Assembly (NCBI GenBank): GCA_001599715.1
Contig: BCHU01000012.1
Location: 682,001-746,000, forward strand
Source: Phaeotremella fagi
Lineage: Eukaryota; Basidiomycota; Tremellomycetes; Tremellales; Phaeotremellaceae
Length of the DNA: 64,000 nucleotides
Direction of reading: 5' to 3'
Numbering within the stretch: the stretch's first letter is position 1; each line of letters starts with the position of its first letter. Shown one piece after another: positions 1-11,176 of this stretch. Under the pieces are notes generated by a model. It was not told the DNA's origin, did no database searches, and saw nothing but the letters and a program-made list of their open reading frames with translations. A program made the translations under genes and the position numbers.

Positions 1-1260
1 GGATTCAAGGAATCGGAGAAACTCGAGACGGAATTATCAAAGAAACAGGTAGAATTGCAACAACTTCAAACTCAGGAGGTGGGTTTTATTTCTTTTCTTG
101 AAGATTTTCGACTGATTGTTTCTAGCCTCCACTCAAAAAACTCGAAGGGGATTATGTTCAACTTATGAGTGACAAGACGAAATTTATCGCTTTCATCGAT
201 TTACATAAACAAAAAGCTGAGAAGATTAAAGTCGGGAATTCAAGAGCTCGTATTGCAATCGCAGACAATGGTAGGTGTTCACCGTGAGAACACAGCGACT
301 GATCTTTCAGAAAAATCTATCGAATCTCGTCGTGCCGAGTTGGCTCAAATCGAAGCTGCGGTCGCTGCTCAAAATCTTTCACCTGACGAGGTCAATCGTA
401 TGAATCACGAACGTGAAACACTCAGTCGTAACCTTGATGAATTCAGGACAAAGATTGCTGAAGCTTCTCAACAATCTTATGATCAAGAGATGGCTGTTAC
501 GAAATCAATGGATCGATTCGAGCAGTTACTCTCGGATTACACATCACTCGCTCATCAAATCGGTGTGATCCCAAGTCCAGACGGTGTAGATTACACGTTA
601 GAGTTGGATCTTGGTGTTAGCGATCTTGGTGAGATTCAACAAGCAGGAAAAAAGATGCGACAAGTTATTCGAGGTGGTTTACAGAGTTATGGTGAGAAAT
701 TCAGGAGGGAAGCTCTGGAATTATCGAACAGGATGATTGGACTGGAAGATGAATTTGATCGTTTGGCTCAAGGTGTGGAGAGACAGCGTGAGGAAGTTGG
801 GAATCAGGAAGTTAAATTGAGGGTCGTTCATAATCAAGCTGAGGATGCTAAGAATGTGAGTTGGATTAATGATTATGTGGTTATGAGTGATGTTTGCTGA
901 ATCTGTGACGTTAGAATTTACAAAACGATACTCAAGATACGAATAAGAAGATTGCGACTCTTGAAGAAGAAGTTAATATCATGTCGACGAATAGTCAACA
1001 AGGTATTTTAGCTGCAGAATCTCAATTGGAGAGTACGAGGATAGCGTGAGTGGTTTGGTTCTGTTCAATGCCATTATTGGAATGCGTGAGACTGATTGCT
1101 TGTTTGTCTGAACAGATTTAAAGAACTTCGTCATAGAACTGGGTTACTTCAGGATACTATCGTTGCTGATATCATGAGTCATATTAGTATCATTGCGAAG
1201 GCCAAGGAACATACTGCTAATAGTTTGAAGGGAGTTAAGACTTTTGCACTATCGCAGTAG
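1..1260 (+). CDS. NDC80: NDC80/HEC1 kinetochore protein, 3' part
   Basis: This is the C-terminal coiled-coil part of Ndc80 (Hec1), the outer-kinetochore subunit that links spindle microtubules to centromeres. The 5' end, with the calponin-homology microtubule-binding head, lies outside the window. The visible coding sequence is a long, charged, heptad-rich segment. It contains the family-typical stretch around LSPDEVNRMNHERETL (roughly 379-426), where Ndc80 proteins carry a conserved D-E-V-x-R-M element, and then the segment DYTSLAHQIGVIPS. Introns sit near 79-133, 855-912 and 1048-1115. The last exon reads ELRHRTGLLQDTIVADIMSH and ends ...KTFALSQ with a TAG at 1258-1260. The family assignment is strong by motif; exact splice sites at the left edge are less certain. 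Confidence 0.85.
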
Positions 1261-1654
1261 AGGGGGGGTAGAATGTAGTAGTGATAGTGGTAGATGGTTG
1301 TCTTGTTATGCTTGTTTCTGGGAACATATTATATCTTTTTCGTTTACTTTTCTTTGAACAGATATCGTTCATGTACATGTAATACATTTAATCAGCAAGA
1401 ACAACAACTTGTGCCAGCTGCCACTCCCCACGCGTCGTCGCGTTTCAGCTGCCAGTTGTAGTACGCTCGGACACTCACACTCACACTACTCACACAACTT
1501 AGATTCAATTCATACAAATACATTCAATTTCATTCATTCTTATCTACTTATTTGTCTCCTACTCTCATTCATCTCATCTCATCAACCATAACCAACAATC
1601 ACTACTCAACACTGTAGTCGATTCACCACTCCCACTCCAACTCCCACACGCCCA
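1261..1654 (+). promoter_or_regulatory. NDC80-MYO2 intergenic region with MYO2 leader
   Basis: This holds the NDC80 3' end and the MYO2 promoter and leader. The last 200 bases before the MYO2 ATG are strongly C/T/A-rich and poor in G, with CTCACACTCACACT and CATTCATTC-like runs, as is common in leaders of intron-rich basidiomycetes. An ORF at 1409-1591 is low-complexity leader sequence and I do not call it a gene. Confidence 0.5.
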
Positions 1655-4600
1655 ATGTCAGCATATTCAAAAGGCACAAGAGTCTGGCTCCCAGATCCAA
1701 CAACAGGTTGGATCCCAGCAACAGTAACCTCCATAACCATCCCCGCAGACCCTCAACCAACATCAGAAGTAATCCTAGAAGTAACATACGACGAAGGAAC
1801 TTCAGATGAATCTTCCAAATCTTTAAGATTCCCTTATTCAGTCTTAGTGTCAGCTACATCAGATGGGGCTGCTGTAGGTAACGTCCATCCTACAACTCCT
1901 CCACCCGGTCAGGACGCTTTACCCCCTTTGAGGAATCCACCTTTGTTAGAGAGTTCAGAGGATTTGGCAGGTTTGAGTAATTTGAATGAACCTTCTGGTA
2001 TGTCTTTTTTTTTGTTTTCCGATGAGAAGGAAAGGATCGTTGATGTGATGCGAAAATTATTTTATTCATTTAGTTTTACACGCTATCGCAACTAGATATG
2101 CTTTACATTTGCCATATACCTATTCAGGTATTGTTTTGGTGGCATTAAACCCTTTTAGTCCTCTTGCTATTTGTAAGTCTGTTTAAGGGATTTTTATTAC
2201 TCTCACTGACGTTGAAAAAAACAGATGGTCCACAGGTCATCCAAGCTTATTCTGGGAAAAAGAAGGGCGATCTGGAACCTCATTTATTCGCTATCGCAGA
2301 AGAAGCGCTGGATTGTATGAGAAGAGGTAAAGGTGGTGGAGGAAAAGATCCAACTGGTGCAGGCGATCAAACTATCGTCGTCAGTGGAGAGAGGTCAGTC
2401 ATCAGGTTCCGGCACGAGATTAATAAACTGATTAAAACCATTATAGTGGTGCTGGAAAAACAGTTTCTGCCAAATTCATTTTACGATATTTCGCGTCGGT
2501 TGAAGATCCTGCTAAAGCTGGTACACTGAGACGGAGAGGGACTGATGCCGGTTTAAATGGTGGCGAGGAAGATGGAATGTCGGAGACTGAAAAACAAATT
2601 TTGGCTAGTAACCCTATCATGGAAGCTTTTGGTAATGCTAAAACAACTAGGAATGATAATTCTTCTAGATTTGGTAAATATATCGAAGTAAGTTTAGACC
2701 CTATCCAGAAATCAGGCGAAGCTGATTCACGAATATAGATTCTTTTCGATAATACCCATGACATTGTTGGTGCTCGCGTGAGAACCTATCTACTCGAAAG
2801 ATCTAGATTAGTCTATCAACCGGAATCAGAGAGAAATTATCATATCTTCTATCAGCTTCTTGCAGGTGCCCCTTCAAAGGAACGTAAAGATTTATCGTTA
2901 TCGACAGATTTCCAATCGTTCGCGTATCTAGCTGGAGGTGGACCCAGTTCAACCCCTATCCCAGGTGTCGATGACGCCAAAGAATTCCGTGATACCCAAA
3001 CAGCGCTATCAACAGTCGGTATAGCTATCGATAGACAATGGCATATCTTCAGATTACTGGCTGCATTGTTACATCTTGGAAACATCAAAATTACTCAAGC
3101 TAGAACAGACGCCGTTCTATCGGACGACGATCCGGCTCTGGCTTTGGCAACTAATCTTTTGGGTTTACCTGCTTCCGATTTCAAGAAATGGACAATCAAA
3201 AAACAATTGATCACTAGGAATGAAAAGATTGTCACTGCTCTTGGTTCAGCTCAAGCTTCGGTCGTTAGGGATTCAGTTGCTAAATTCGTTTATTCATGTT
3301 TGTTCGATGTGAGTTGTTGAGTTTTGATGGTTTTGCTGATTTGCAGTGGCTCGTTGGTGTCGTCAATGAAAGTTTGGGTGGTGAGGGTGGTAGTGGTGCT
3401 CAAAAAGCTACTAAATTTATTGGAGTTCTTGATATCGTAGGTTACAATTTTGTGATCGATCCGTGTTTAACTAAAATTGTCCTAGTATGGATTCGAACAT
3501 TTCAAGAAAAATTCTTTTGAACAGTTCTGTATCAATTGGGCAAATGAGAAACTCCAACAGGAGGTAAGTTTTGGTTATGGACATTACTGATGGAAAGTTT
3601 AACGCGCATGTGTTTAAAGTAAGTTGGATTACGGATAGACGACTGACCGTGTAGCTTGAACAAGAGGAATACGTTCGAGAGCAGATCAATTGGACGTTCA
3701 TCGATTTCGCCGATAATCAAGCTGTTATAGATGTTATCGAAGGAAAGATGGGTATTCTTACACTTCTCGACGAAGAGTCGCGTCTACCTGCAGGAGCAGA
3801 CGCCTCGTTCGCTTCCAAGTTACATCAACAACTTGCTAAACCAGAACATAAAGAAGTATTCAAGAAGCCCAGATTCAACCAGAACGCTTTCACCATCGCT
3901 CATTACGCTCACGATGTTACTTACGACGTTGACGGATTCATCGATAAGAACAGGGATACAGTTCCTGATGAACATTTAGCTCTTTTACAAAATTCATCCA
4001 ACGAGTTTTTGAAGGAGGTTTTGGATGCTGCTTTGGCTGCTGCCACTGCTGCTAAAGGTGATAACGCACCTAAAAGACCTGGTGCAGCTGTACGAAAGCC
4101 AACTTTAGGTTCTATTTTCAAGAGATCCCTCATTGATCTTATGGATACGATCAATAATACCAACGTTCATTATATTCGTTGTATCAAACCAAATGAAGCT
4201 AAGAAAGCTTGGGTTCTTGAGCCTAATCAGGTGTTATCTCAGTTGAGAGCTTGTGGTGTTTTGGAAACGATTCGAATCAGTTGTGCAGGTTACCCTTCAC
4301 GTTGGACTTTTGAGGAGTTTGCCGAAAGGTAAGAATGTTACTGTAGGGCTAAGCTAATGTTAGATATTACGTTTTGGTCAATTCGAAAGAATGGAACGCT
4401 GAAGCGGAAGTCAAAACTTTATGTGGTTTGATTCTATCAAAGACTTTGAAAGAAGAGGATAAATATCAAATTGGTTTAACGAAAATCTTCTTCCGTGCTG
4501 GTATGCTTGCTATTCTTGAAGGTTTACGTACAGCCAGAATCAATCAATTGGTCACCTTGGTTCAAAAGAATATACGTCGTAGAATCGCTTATAAACAATA

Positions 4601-7236
4601 TCAAACTCTTCGTAAGAGTACGATCAAAATTCAAACTTGGTGGCGTGGTATTTTGGCACGTAGATTCGTGGAAGATCTTCGAAAAAATACAGCTGCTACT
4701 ACTATTCAACGATATGCTAGAGGTTACATGGCTCGTAGGAAGTACATGGAAGTCCGACAAGCTGTTGTCAAGATCCAATCTGTCATTCGTGGTCATCAAG
4801 CTAGGAAACGTGCTGGTGAAGAAAGGACTCAAAGTGCTGCTCTTACTTTACAATCCCTTTTCCGTGGATTGTACGTGTACTTTCGTATTACATTTGTGTT
4901 ATGTGCTGATCTATCCTAGGGCTGTACGTCGTCGATCCAAAGCTGAAATTCGAAAAGTTGTCGTTCTTCAATCACACTGGCGTCGAAAACTTGCTGTCAG
5001 AGAATTACGTGGTCTTAAAACTGAAGCTAAATCTGCTACCAAATTCAAGGAGATCTCCTATCAACTCGAAAACAAGGTCGTTGAGCTTACTCAGAATCTC
5101 CAAAAACGAACGACAGAAAAGAAGGAATTGGGTTCAAAAGTCGCTGCTTTGGAACAACAGCTTGCTGCTTGGCAAGGTAAACATGATGAGATGGATAGTA
5201 AAGCTCGACAACTTGAGGTTGAATTAGCTAGACCGACTGTACCTAGTCATCAATTTGATGCTTTGGTTAGTGCCAAGGCTGAAACTGATGCCCGGATGGA
5301 ACAAGCTATTAAGAAGGTTGCGGAACAGGAGAAGGATATTCAGAGGTTGACTGAAGAACTTGCTCAACAAGCTTCCGAGATGGAGGAGAGACAATTCACT
5401 CTAGACGCTGCTGTTAACAAGGGTATTGAGGACAGTTCAACGATTTCATCACTTCGAACTGAACTTGCTGGATTGAAGGAGCAGATCAGTCGATCGAACG
5501 CTTTGTACGCTTTGACCAAGAATCAAAGAGATCCACAACCTCAACCACCTACTTCTCCAACTTTGGCCAACGGTCATCGTACGATGTTACCATCAGATGG
5601 ATTGGCTGGATCGTCAAGAAGAAGGGTTCGAAGACATTCTACCACTGGAACAGGTGCTATCGGTCACACTAGAAATCTATCGAGTGAAGAAGTGTTAGCC
5701 ATCAAGAAGAACACCAACAACAACAGAGCAGTTTCAGTCATCTTACCTCAGAACAATCAACTTCGTCCAAGAGATTCTAACGGTTTACCGACCGTTCATG
5801 ATTCTGCTTTCGATGAGATTGCAAGGTTACTGGAAGACGAGGCTGGTTTGGATGATGATGTTCTACAAGAACTCATTTATAAATTGAAGATTCCCGCTGC
5901 TAGTTTACATAATCCACCTTTGGCCAAAGAAGTCATTTTCCCTGCTCATCTGATTAGTGTTATCTCCAATGAGATGTGGAAACTTGGGATGGTTCAGGAA
6001 TCTGAAAGGTTCTTGGCTAATGTTATGCAGGCTATTCAAGGACATGTTATTGTGAGTTTAAACTTTAGGAGAATTCGAGGAGGTGAAACTAACTTTCATC
6101 TTAGACATTCAAAGGAGAAGACGTCATTGCTCCAGGTATCTTCTGGTTGTCCAATGTTCAAGAAATACTTTCATTCATTACGGTAGCTGAATACGACGCT
6201 TTACAAGGTATAGCACCTGGTGATAACGATGTTCGAGGTCGTGAACTCGATTGGCCCAAATATGAAAAATTACTAGACGTCGTTCATCACGATTTAGATT
6301 CACTCGAATACAACTTATACCACACATGGATGATAGAAGTTAAACGTAAACTCATCAAAATGGTTATCCCAGCTTTAGTCGAATCACAATCTCTACCTGG
6401 ATTCATAACATCTGACGGTGGCGGCAGAATGTTTTCGAGAATCGTCGGTGGTTTACAAGGTTCCAATACACCTTCGTCGACTATGGACGACATACTCAAC
6501 TTGTTGAACAAGGTTTGGAAATGTTTGAAGAGCTATTATATGGAGGAAAGCGTTATGCAACAGGTCGTTACTGAATTGTTGAAATTGATCGGTGTTACTA
6601 GTTTCAATGATTTGTTGATGAGAAGAAATTTCTGTTCTTGGAAACGAGGTTAGTGTTTGTGTTGGTTATTTGGTGAATACTGATTGTTGTTAATAGCTAT
6701 GCAAATCCAATACAATATTACTCGTATTGAAGGTGAGTTACAGATTGATTTCAAAGCTGATTTGAATAGAATGGTGTAAATCTCATGACATGCCCGAGGG
6801 TACTTTACAATTAGAACATTTAATGCAAGCAACTAAATTACTGCAATTGAAAAAGGTAACGCTGATTCATACATAACTGAAGTAGTGACAGAGCTAACGG
6901 GTATTATAGGCAACATTAGGTGATATTGAAATTCTATTCGACGTCTGTTGGATCTTGTCACCCACTCAAATCCAAAAATTAATCTCACAATATCATAACG
7001 CTGATTATGAATCACCGATTTCACCTGAAATTTTGAAAGCTGTTGCTGCAAGAGTACGACCTGATGATAGAAGTGATCATTTACTTTTACCACCTGAAAG
7101 TGATGAAGTCGGACCATATCAATTACCACCAGCCAGAGAGATTGCTGGTTTAGAAACTTGTACGTTTGATGTGACCTTGAAAGTTGGAAATTCTCATACT
7201 GATCGTTTCCTTCTTAGACGTACCCGCTTGGCTTAA
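1655..7236 (+). CDS. MYO2: Class V myosin heavy chain
   Basis: This is an actin-based cargo motor that moves vesicles and organelles to growth sites. The protein starts [15 protein letters not shown], the SH3-like N-terminus of class V myosins. The motor follows: the P-loop GESGAGKT is encoded across an intron at 2394-2446; the relay/converter region includes [13 protein letters not shown] and [19 protein letters not shown]. At least four IQ-type calmodulin-binding motifs lie at about 4520-4960 (for example [37 protein letters not shown]). A coiled coil follows (about 5030-5520), then a Ser/Asn-rich linker and a globular tail with a DIL domain (about 5800-7230). The stop TAA ends at 7236. Length is roughly 1,600 residues, normal for the class. 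The many introns are short. In C. neoformans the orthologue lies inside the MAT locus, which matters for the region as a whole. Confidence 0.93.
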
Positions 7237-7416
7237 TGTCCCACTTGTTAGACGATTAGCGACCTTTGTTTCGTAGTATAGAATAAAAACTTGATTTTGA
7301 CTTGTTAGATTTTGGTTCTCATCTATTTCTTGCATGTCTCCTTTTATTCTTATGTGATTGATGCAGAAAAAAAAAGATATTTCAATATATCATTACAACA
7401 ACCTGTCCATCTAAGC

Positions 7417-7707
7417 TTAATACAATCCCCTCGATCTGGTCATCTCAAATTCCTCAGAACCACCGAAACCAGGTTGTAGATCGTATCCATAACCCCGTCT
7501 TCTGGAGATTGGATTCGAAGGCTGAGTGAAAGCTTGCCAGACGTCTGAACGTCGGATTTGGATTCCTAGACATGTCGAGAGGAAACAATAGATTATTGAG
7601 GATAGTCTTGGGTTGATTAGTTGGGTCTGAATTTTTGGGGAAAAGATCTCTTGGGCTTACAGGATGAAACTACATATTATTATTAGGATGAATAGTGATT
7701 CATCCAT
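7417..7707 (-). CDS. Small single-pass membrane protein (78 aa), unknown function
   Basis: I do not recognise this protein. It starts at 7707 with MDESLFILIIICSFI; a 54-nt intron (7607-7660) with GTAAGC donor, CTAAT branch-like sequence and AAG acceptor joins in frame to a second exon ending at the TAA (7417-7419). The spliced product is exactly 78 codons. It has one long hydrophobic segment (about residues 4-33, ending FLSTCLGI), then a basic and polar tail with IQIRRSDVWQAF, PISRRRGYGYDLQPGFGG and a terminal TRSRGLY. This looks like a signal-anchored small protein of ER or another membrane. It lies tail-to-tail with MYO2 and shares a promoter region of about 230 bp with the divergent TSR1. 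The in-frame splice and continuous amphipathic design support it, but no homologue is known to me. Confidence 0.5.
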
Positions 7708-7933
7708 TTCTTATCTTTTTTTTGGTTGGTTTGAATCGTGGTTCACTCCCTCTCTTGTCTTTTGGGTTAATGTAGGACAGGTATGGTTGATGTTGATGCC
7801 GATTTTATCACTACGAGTTCCATTTTACCCCGCGAATTTGCCACGTGGCTCGAAGAGATTTTTCAGAATTTTTGGATTTCGGTTTGACCAAAACTATTCA
7901 TTTATTGACATATACCAATTAATCACCAAAAAA

Positions 7934-10900
7934 ATGGCTCATAGTCATAGACCAACTCTCAAGCAGGTAAGTGGATGCATAGTACAAAAAGACAGTAGGA
8001 TGTATCCATTGACATGTCTTCACAGACTAACAAAGGTTTTAAATCCAAACATGCCTCCAAGGGGTCTTTGAAAGAAGCTGCCAAAGGTGAGAACCATGGT
8101 TCGATTCATGGATTTAAGTGAGTTGTATCGCTCATACGACCATAGGTAAAACCGCTTCACCGACTCTATCGAATCATCATAAATCTTCTAATAGTACTCC
8201 ATCTAAGAGAGCTAGATTGAACGCTCAAGTTCAAAAACGTGAATTGAAAAGAAAGAATGTTGGTTTAGATCTAAAATTTTTCTCAACAAGTAGTGGTGGA
8301 GGTGAGTACCTCATTAAACATAGTATAGAATGTTATACTGATAGATTCAAACCTTATAGGTCAAGTACCAAGAATCGTCTCGATCATACCATTATTACCC
8401 TCACTCTCACCCAAAAAATTCCTCTCAAATTTAATACAATCGTTTGGTCTACCCGAATCAGAATTAGAGGAGATCTCATCAATCCTAACGGAACGAGGAA
8501 CCTTCTTACTTCGAGCTCCAAAATTTAAAACTTCTTTACAGATAAATTTGTTACCGAGTTTATCTGTTTACGCTACTCTTGATAGTGCTTTGGTTTCTGA
8601 TTACGTTGTGCTGTTACTTAGTAGTGTTGATGAGGTTCAGTTGGAGGGTGAAGCTGTCTTACGTTGTTTACAGGGTCAGATTGGGGGTGCTGAAGTGGTA
8701 TCTTGTGTTCAGGTTAGTTCCGATTTTATCTGGTAGTACGAGCAACTGTTCTAACTGAATCGCAACTCTTTAGGCACCAGCTGAAAACCCAATTACACCT
8801 TCGACAAAACAGTTGATTCATAAATCTTTGTTATCGTTCACCAAATACTTCTTTCCTTCGGTGGAAAAAATTCATTCATCAGATACACCTAATGAAGCAG
8901 CTTTATTGGCTAGAGCTTTATGTGAAGCTGTACCAGGAGGAAATAGGGATGATAGCAGTCGAGCTTTTATTGTTGCTGAGGATGTTCAGTTTGGTGTCAA
9001 TGGGGTCGGAGAGGATGGGTTGGAATTAGGACAGCTACAGGTTACAGGTACAGTACGTGGTGGATGTTTGAGTGCGGATCGATTAGTCCATATTCCTGGA
9101 CATGGTGATTTCCAAATAGAATCTGTGAGTTGTTCAAGGGAACATTAGGATGTTGTGACTGACGTATGTCTTAGATTCTACCAGCACCCCCTTCCAGTCT
9201 TTCATTAGCAGCAAAACGTCATCAACAAGCATCACAGATGGCTGTTGAACCTTCTTCTCAACCACTTTCAACACCTACTGAGGCAGCAGATGATCTTACC
9301 GCAACGAACACACCAGATCTCATGAACAATGAACAAACTTGGCCAACCGAGGAGGAGATGGAACATGGAAACGCTTTAGCTAGTAGTTCCGGTGAAAAGA
9401 AACGGACCAAGAGGGTGCCAAAGGGTACGAGTGCTTATCAAGCTGCTTGGATCTTTGATGATGAAGATGGTGAGGTTGATGATGACGAGGAATTTGATGA
9501 GGTTGATGAAGATGGAATGGAAGTTGAGGGTGATGTCGCTGAGGGTGGTGTTGCGGCTGGTTACGGAAGAGAGGTCGATGTGGAAGAAACTGAAGAGATT
9601 GAATTGGACGATCGAAGAACAGAAGTTCATTTCGATATGGATGATGAACAAGAGGAACGGGAGTGAGTTATTTGAAGAGACTGCTGTCGAACGAAACGAT
9701 ATACTGACAACAACGGCAGATATTCAACCTATCTAAGAGACAGAGAAAGAGCTCACAAAGAAGACATGATGTTCCCAGATGAAGTCGATACACCCCGTCA
9801 TATACCTGCAGCAACTCGATTCCAACGTTACAGAGGATTGAAATCTTTCCGAACAAGTCCGTGGGATCCTTATGAAAATCTACCAATCGATTACGCAAAG
9901 ATTTTCCAGTTCGAATCGTATGAAGGTACGAGGAAAAGAATTGAACGTGAAGCTAGAGAGGAGGGTGTTAAGGTTAGTACTTGTTTATCGATAGTGCTGA
10001 TTTCGCCAGGCTGGGACCAGGGTCATTGTTATTTTGAAAAACGTACCGAAGACTGTTTTCGACGAGAGAGATTCTTCCTTACCGTTCATCATTCATGGGT
10101 TACTTCAACATGAACATAAACAATCAGTTCTTCACTTCGTCGTACAGAGGAACACCGAATACACTGACCCAGTTAAAGCTAAAGTAAGTCATCGTCTCGA
10201 ACTGACTCAGGTGGAATTGACTAACTTTTTCTTCAGGAACCTTTGATATTATGTGTAGGACCTAGACGTTATACCATCAGACCAATCTTTTCACAACACG
10301 TTCGAGGAGGTGGTAAAGGGGTTAACAATGTTCATAAATCCGAAAAGTATTTGCGTCCAGGTGCAGCAACAGTTGTAACGACATTTGGACCTATCTGCTT
10401 TGGCAAAACCGGATGTCTATTACTAAAAGATGAAGGTGACGATCAAGGTGAGTTAAAGAACAACTTTCAAAATGATTCCAATTCAACTGACCATATAACG
10501 AAAAATCTAGTTCCAAGTTTGGTAGCAATGGGAAGTTTCCTTTCACCAGATCCAACCCGAATCATCAGTAAACGAATCATCTTGACCGGTCATCCGTTCA
10601 AGGTACACAAGAAAACTGCAACGATCAGATACATGTTTTTCAATAGGGACGATATCGATTGGTTCAAATCTGTCGAACTTCATACTAAATTCGGTAGGAT
10701 CGGTCATATAAAGGAAGGATTGGGTACCCATGGTTATTTCAAGGCTCATTTCGATGGACCTATACAACAGATGGATACGGTTTGTATGAGTCTTTATAAG
10801 AGACAATATCCTAAGGTCAGTTAGATTTTTTTTATTGGATTGGATTCTTGATAACTGATTGGACTGCTTAGTGGTCGGAAGATTTCAAAGCTCCAAGGAT

Positions 10901-10946
10901 CTCTTATGATGAACAAGAACAGGAAGAGAGTATGGATCTCGAATAG
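7934..10946 (+). CDS. TSR1: Ribosome biogenesis protein Tsr1
   Basis: Tsr1 is a GTPase-like (but GTPase-dead) factor of late cytoplasmic 40S maturation, related to Bms1. The start MAHSHRPTLKQ and the second exon TNKGFKSKHASKGSLKEA are the diagnostic N-terminus. The middle of the protein holds the AARP2CN region, with VRGGCLSADRLVHIPGHGDF near 9050-9110. A very acidic stretch lies around 9440-9660. The conserved C-terminal RIBIOP_C/DUF663 block follows: YRGLKSFRTSPWDPYENLP, VGPRRYTIRPIFSQH, TFGPICFGKTGCLLLK and GHPFKVHKKTATIRYMFF. The stop is TAG at 10944-10946. About nine short introns interrupt it; the first follows only 11 codons. The product is complete. Confidence 0.93.
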
Positions 10947-11176
10947 ATGCAATTGTTTGTTTTCTCCATTAGTTACATGTAGTGTATTTTTGTCTATGCA
11001 AATCTATAGTAATGCATCGTATCGTATGTTACATTTTATTCAGATCATCAACTATGTATAAATAAAGTAGACGTTCAGAGTCATAAAAGGGGCGTTATAT
11101 TGTAAACAACTAACGAAGGTGGTTTGGACGTACTCGTACAAAGCAAAAAGGGAATATCAAAAAACAAAAGCCATAG

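Noticed and set aside
7664..8071. 135-codon plus-strand ORF
   Set aside because: It overlaps TSR1 exons in a different frame and the better-supported minus-strand membrane protein.
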